DNA of 15,695 nucleotides, from contig JANYBU010000418.1 in assembly GCA_025360665.1 (NCBI GenBank), forward strand, positions 1 to 15,695. The letters run 5' to 3'. The notes beneath the pieces were generated by a model that was not told where the DNA came from, ran no database searches, and saw only the letters and a list, made by a program, of their open reading frames with translations. Made by a program: the position numbers and the translations under genes. Source of the stretch: Nitrospira sp. (GTDB lineage Bacteria > Nitrospirota > Nitrospiria > Nitrospirales > Nitrospiraceae). Shown here piece after piece: positions 14,791 to 15,695 of this stretch. Each line of letters opens with the position of its first letter. Within the stretch, counting starts at the first letter, position 1.

Positions 14791-15695
14791 TCAGCGTGAC
14801 GCGAAGTCGTCGCTGAGTTTGGTGCGGCGTCGGGCCACGCCCGTTTCACGTGCAGCTGCCGCCACGGCTTTGGCCACACGCGGGACGACGTCCTTATCGA
14901 ACACGCTCGGAATGATGTACTCCTCGCTGAGAGCCGCAGGGGGAATGGCCTCAGCCAGGGCCTTTGCCGCAGCCAGTTTCATCGCTTCGTTGATGTCGCA
15001 CGCTTGCACGTCCAGTGCACCCCGAAAGATGCCGGGAAATGCGAGCGCGTTGTTGATTTGATTCGGATAATCCGAGCGCCCGGTGGCAAAGATCCGGCAG
15101 TGAGAGGCAGCCAATTCAGGAGTGACTTCGGGGTCTGGATTGGCCATGGCAAAAACGATGCGATCAGCCGCCATCAGATCCAAGTCTTCCGCAGTGATGA
15201 TATTCCCGACGGATAATCCGATGAAGACATCAGCCCCCTTGAGCGCCTCTTGGAGTGTGCCCTGGGGACGGTCTTTGGTCATGCAGGAGGCGAGATCCGT
15301 TCGGCAGGCCCGCAGCTGCTGGCCGTCCCCTCGTAAGACGATACCGCGAGGCTCGCATCCGACCAGGTGAGAGAGGCCAGCGGCAAGCAGCATCCTGCAG
15401 CAGGCGGTTCCCGCGGCGCCGAGACCATTGACGACCACGCGGATGTCCTCCATCCGTTTCCCGGTGACGGTGAGCGCATTGGTCAAGGCGGCGAGGATGA
15501 CCACGGCCGTCCCATGCTGGTCGTCATGCATGACCGGAATATCCAGGGTACTTTTTAAGCGGCGTTCGATCTCGAAACAGCGCGGCGAACTGATGTCTTC
15601 CAAATTGATGGCGCCAAACCCCGGGGCAATAGCCTGAACCGTGCGAACAATCTCGTCAGGATCTTGCGTGTTGAGGCAGATCGGCCATGCGTCGA
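14791..15695 (-). CDS. Malic enzyme (NAD(P)-dependent malate dehydrogenase, decarboxylating), partial
   Basis: It converts L-malate to pyruvate and CO2 while reducing NAD(P). The frame is open to the right edge of the window, so the N-terminal part is missing. Visible are PGFGAINLEDISSP (metal-binding Glu and Asp), IPVMHDDQHGTAVV, the Rossmann motif VVNGLGAAGTACC and the family block FAMANPDPEVTP, followed by FATGRSDYPNQINNALAFPG. The sequence ends soon after the NAD-binding domain, so there is no C-terminal phosphotransacetylase domain as found in long MaeB-type enzymes. The cofactor preference cannot be read from sequence here. It heads a minus-strand run with the J-domain and RNase D genes. 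With fumarase and citrate synthase nearby it links the TCA cycle to pyruvate. Confidence 0.9.
   Translation of the reverse strand, partial: DAWPICLNTQDPDEIVRTVQAIAPGFGAINLEDISSPRCFEIERRLKSTLDIPVMHDDQHGTAVVILAALTNALTVTGKRMEDIRVVVNGLGAAGTACCRMLLAAGLSHLVGCEPRGIVLRGDGQQLRACRTDLASCMTKDRPQGTLQEALKGADVFIGLSVGNIITAEDLDLMAADRIVFAMANPDPEVTPELAASHCRIFATGRSDYPNQINNALAFPGIFRGALDVQACDINEAMKLAAAKALAEAIPPAALSEEYIIPSVFDKDVVPRVAKAVAAAARETGVARRRTKLSDDFASR

Overview
The window looks like chromosomal DNA from a Nitrospira-type bacterium (phylum Nitrospirota). This is inferred from the style of the proteins, the mix of central-carbon genes with small orphan secreted and zinc-ribbon proteins, and dispersed palindromic repeats that I recall as common in Nitrospira genomes. 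No rRNA or tRNA is present to confirm it. The DNA is moderately GC-rich, and most intergenic spacers carry repeats.

Left end (1-2440): the window opens inside the last codons of an IS3-family transposase. The end of that insertion sequence sits inside a minus-strand gene for a secreted protein with a type-1 copper (cupredoxin) domain followed by beta-propeller-like sequence. The same gene also has an in-frame amber codon, so it is doubly broken. Upstream are a small lipoprotein gene with HEAT-like repeats and a second, 75% identical copy of the broken gene's 5' flank, followed by what looks like a fragment of a second cupredoxin gene.

Glycosylation pair (2969-5331): a good sigma-70 promoter drives two overlapping plus-strand genes. 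One is a GT87-type membrane mannosyltransferase-like protein. The other is a polyprenol-phosphate-mannose synthase with an unusual 90-residue N-terminal extension. The second enzyme would make the lipid-linked sugar and the first would use it.

Central metabolism and stress (5437-9353): minus-strand class II fumarase, a small heat-shock protein with its own terminator, and citrate synthase. A partial malic enzyme lies at the right end. The spacers hold two families of dispersed repeats.

Small genes and signalling (9702-12240): an orphan secreted protein, a zinc-ribbon protein, an ArsC/Spx-type thioredoxin-fold protein, and a membrane protein with a degenerate GGDEF domain.

Right end (12241-15695): a spacer with one copy of each repeat family, then a minus-strand run read from right to left: malic enzyme, a J-domain protein, and RNase D.

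The most unusual items are the doubly inactivated cupredoxin-propeller gene with its partial duplication, the MITE-like repeat family with interchangeable central hairpins, the second repeat family that encodes a conserved peptide, and the extended mannose-phosphate synthase. I found no clear new multi-gene system.
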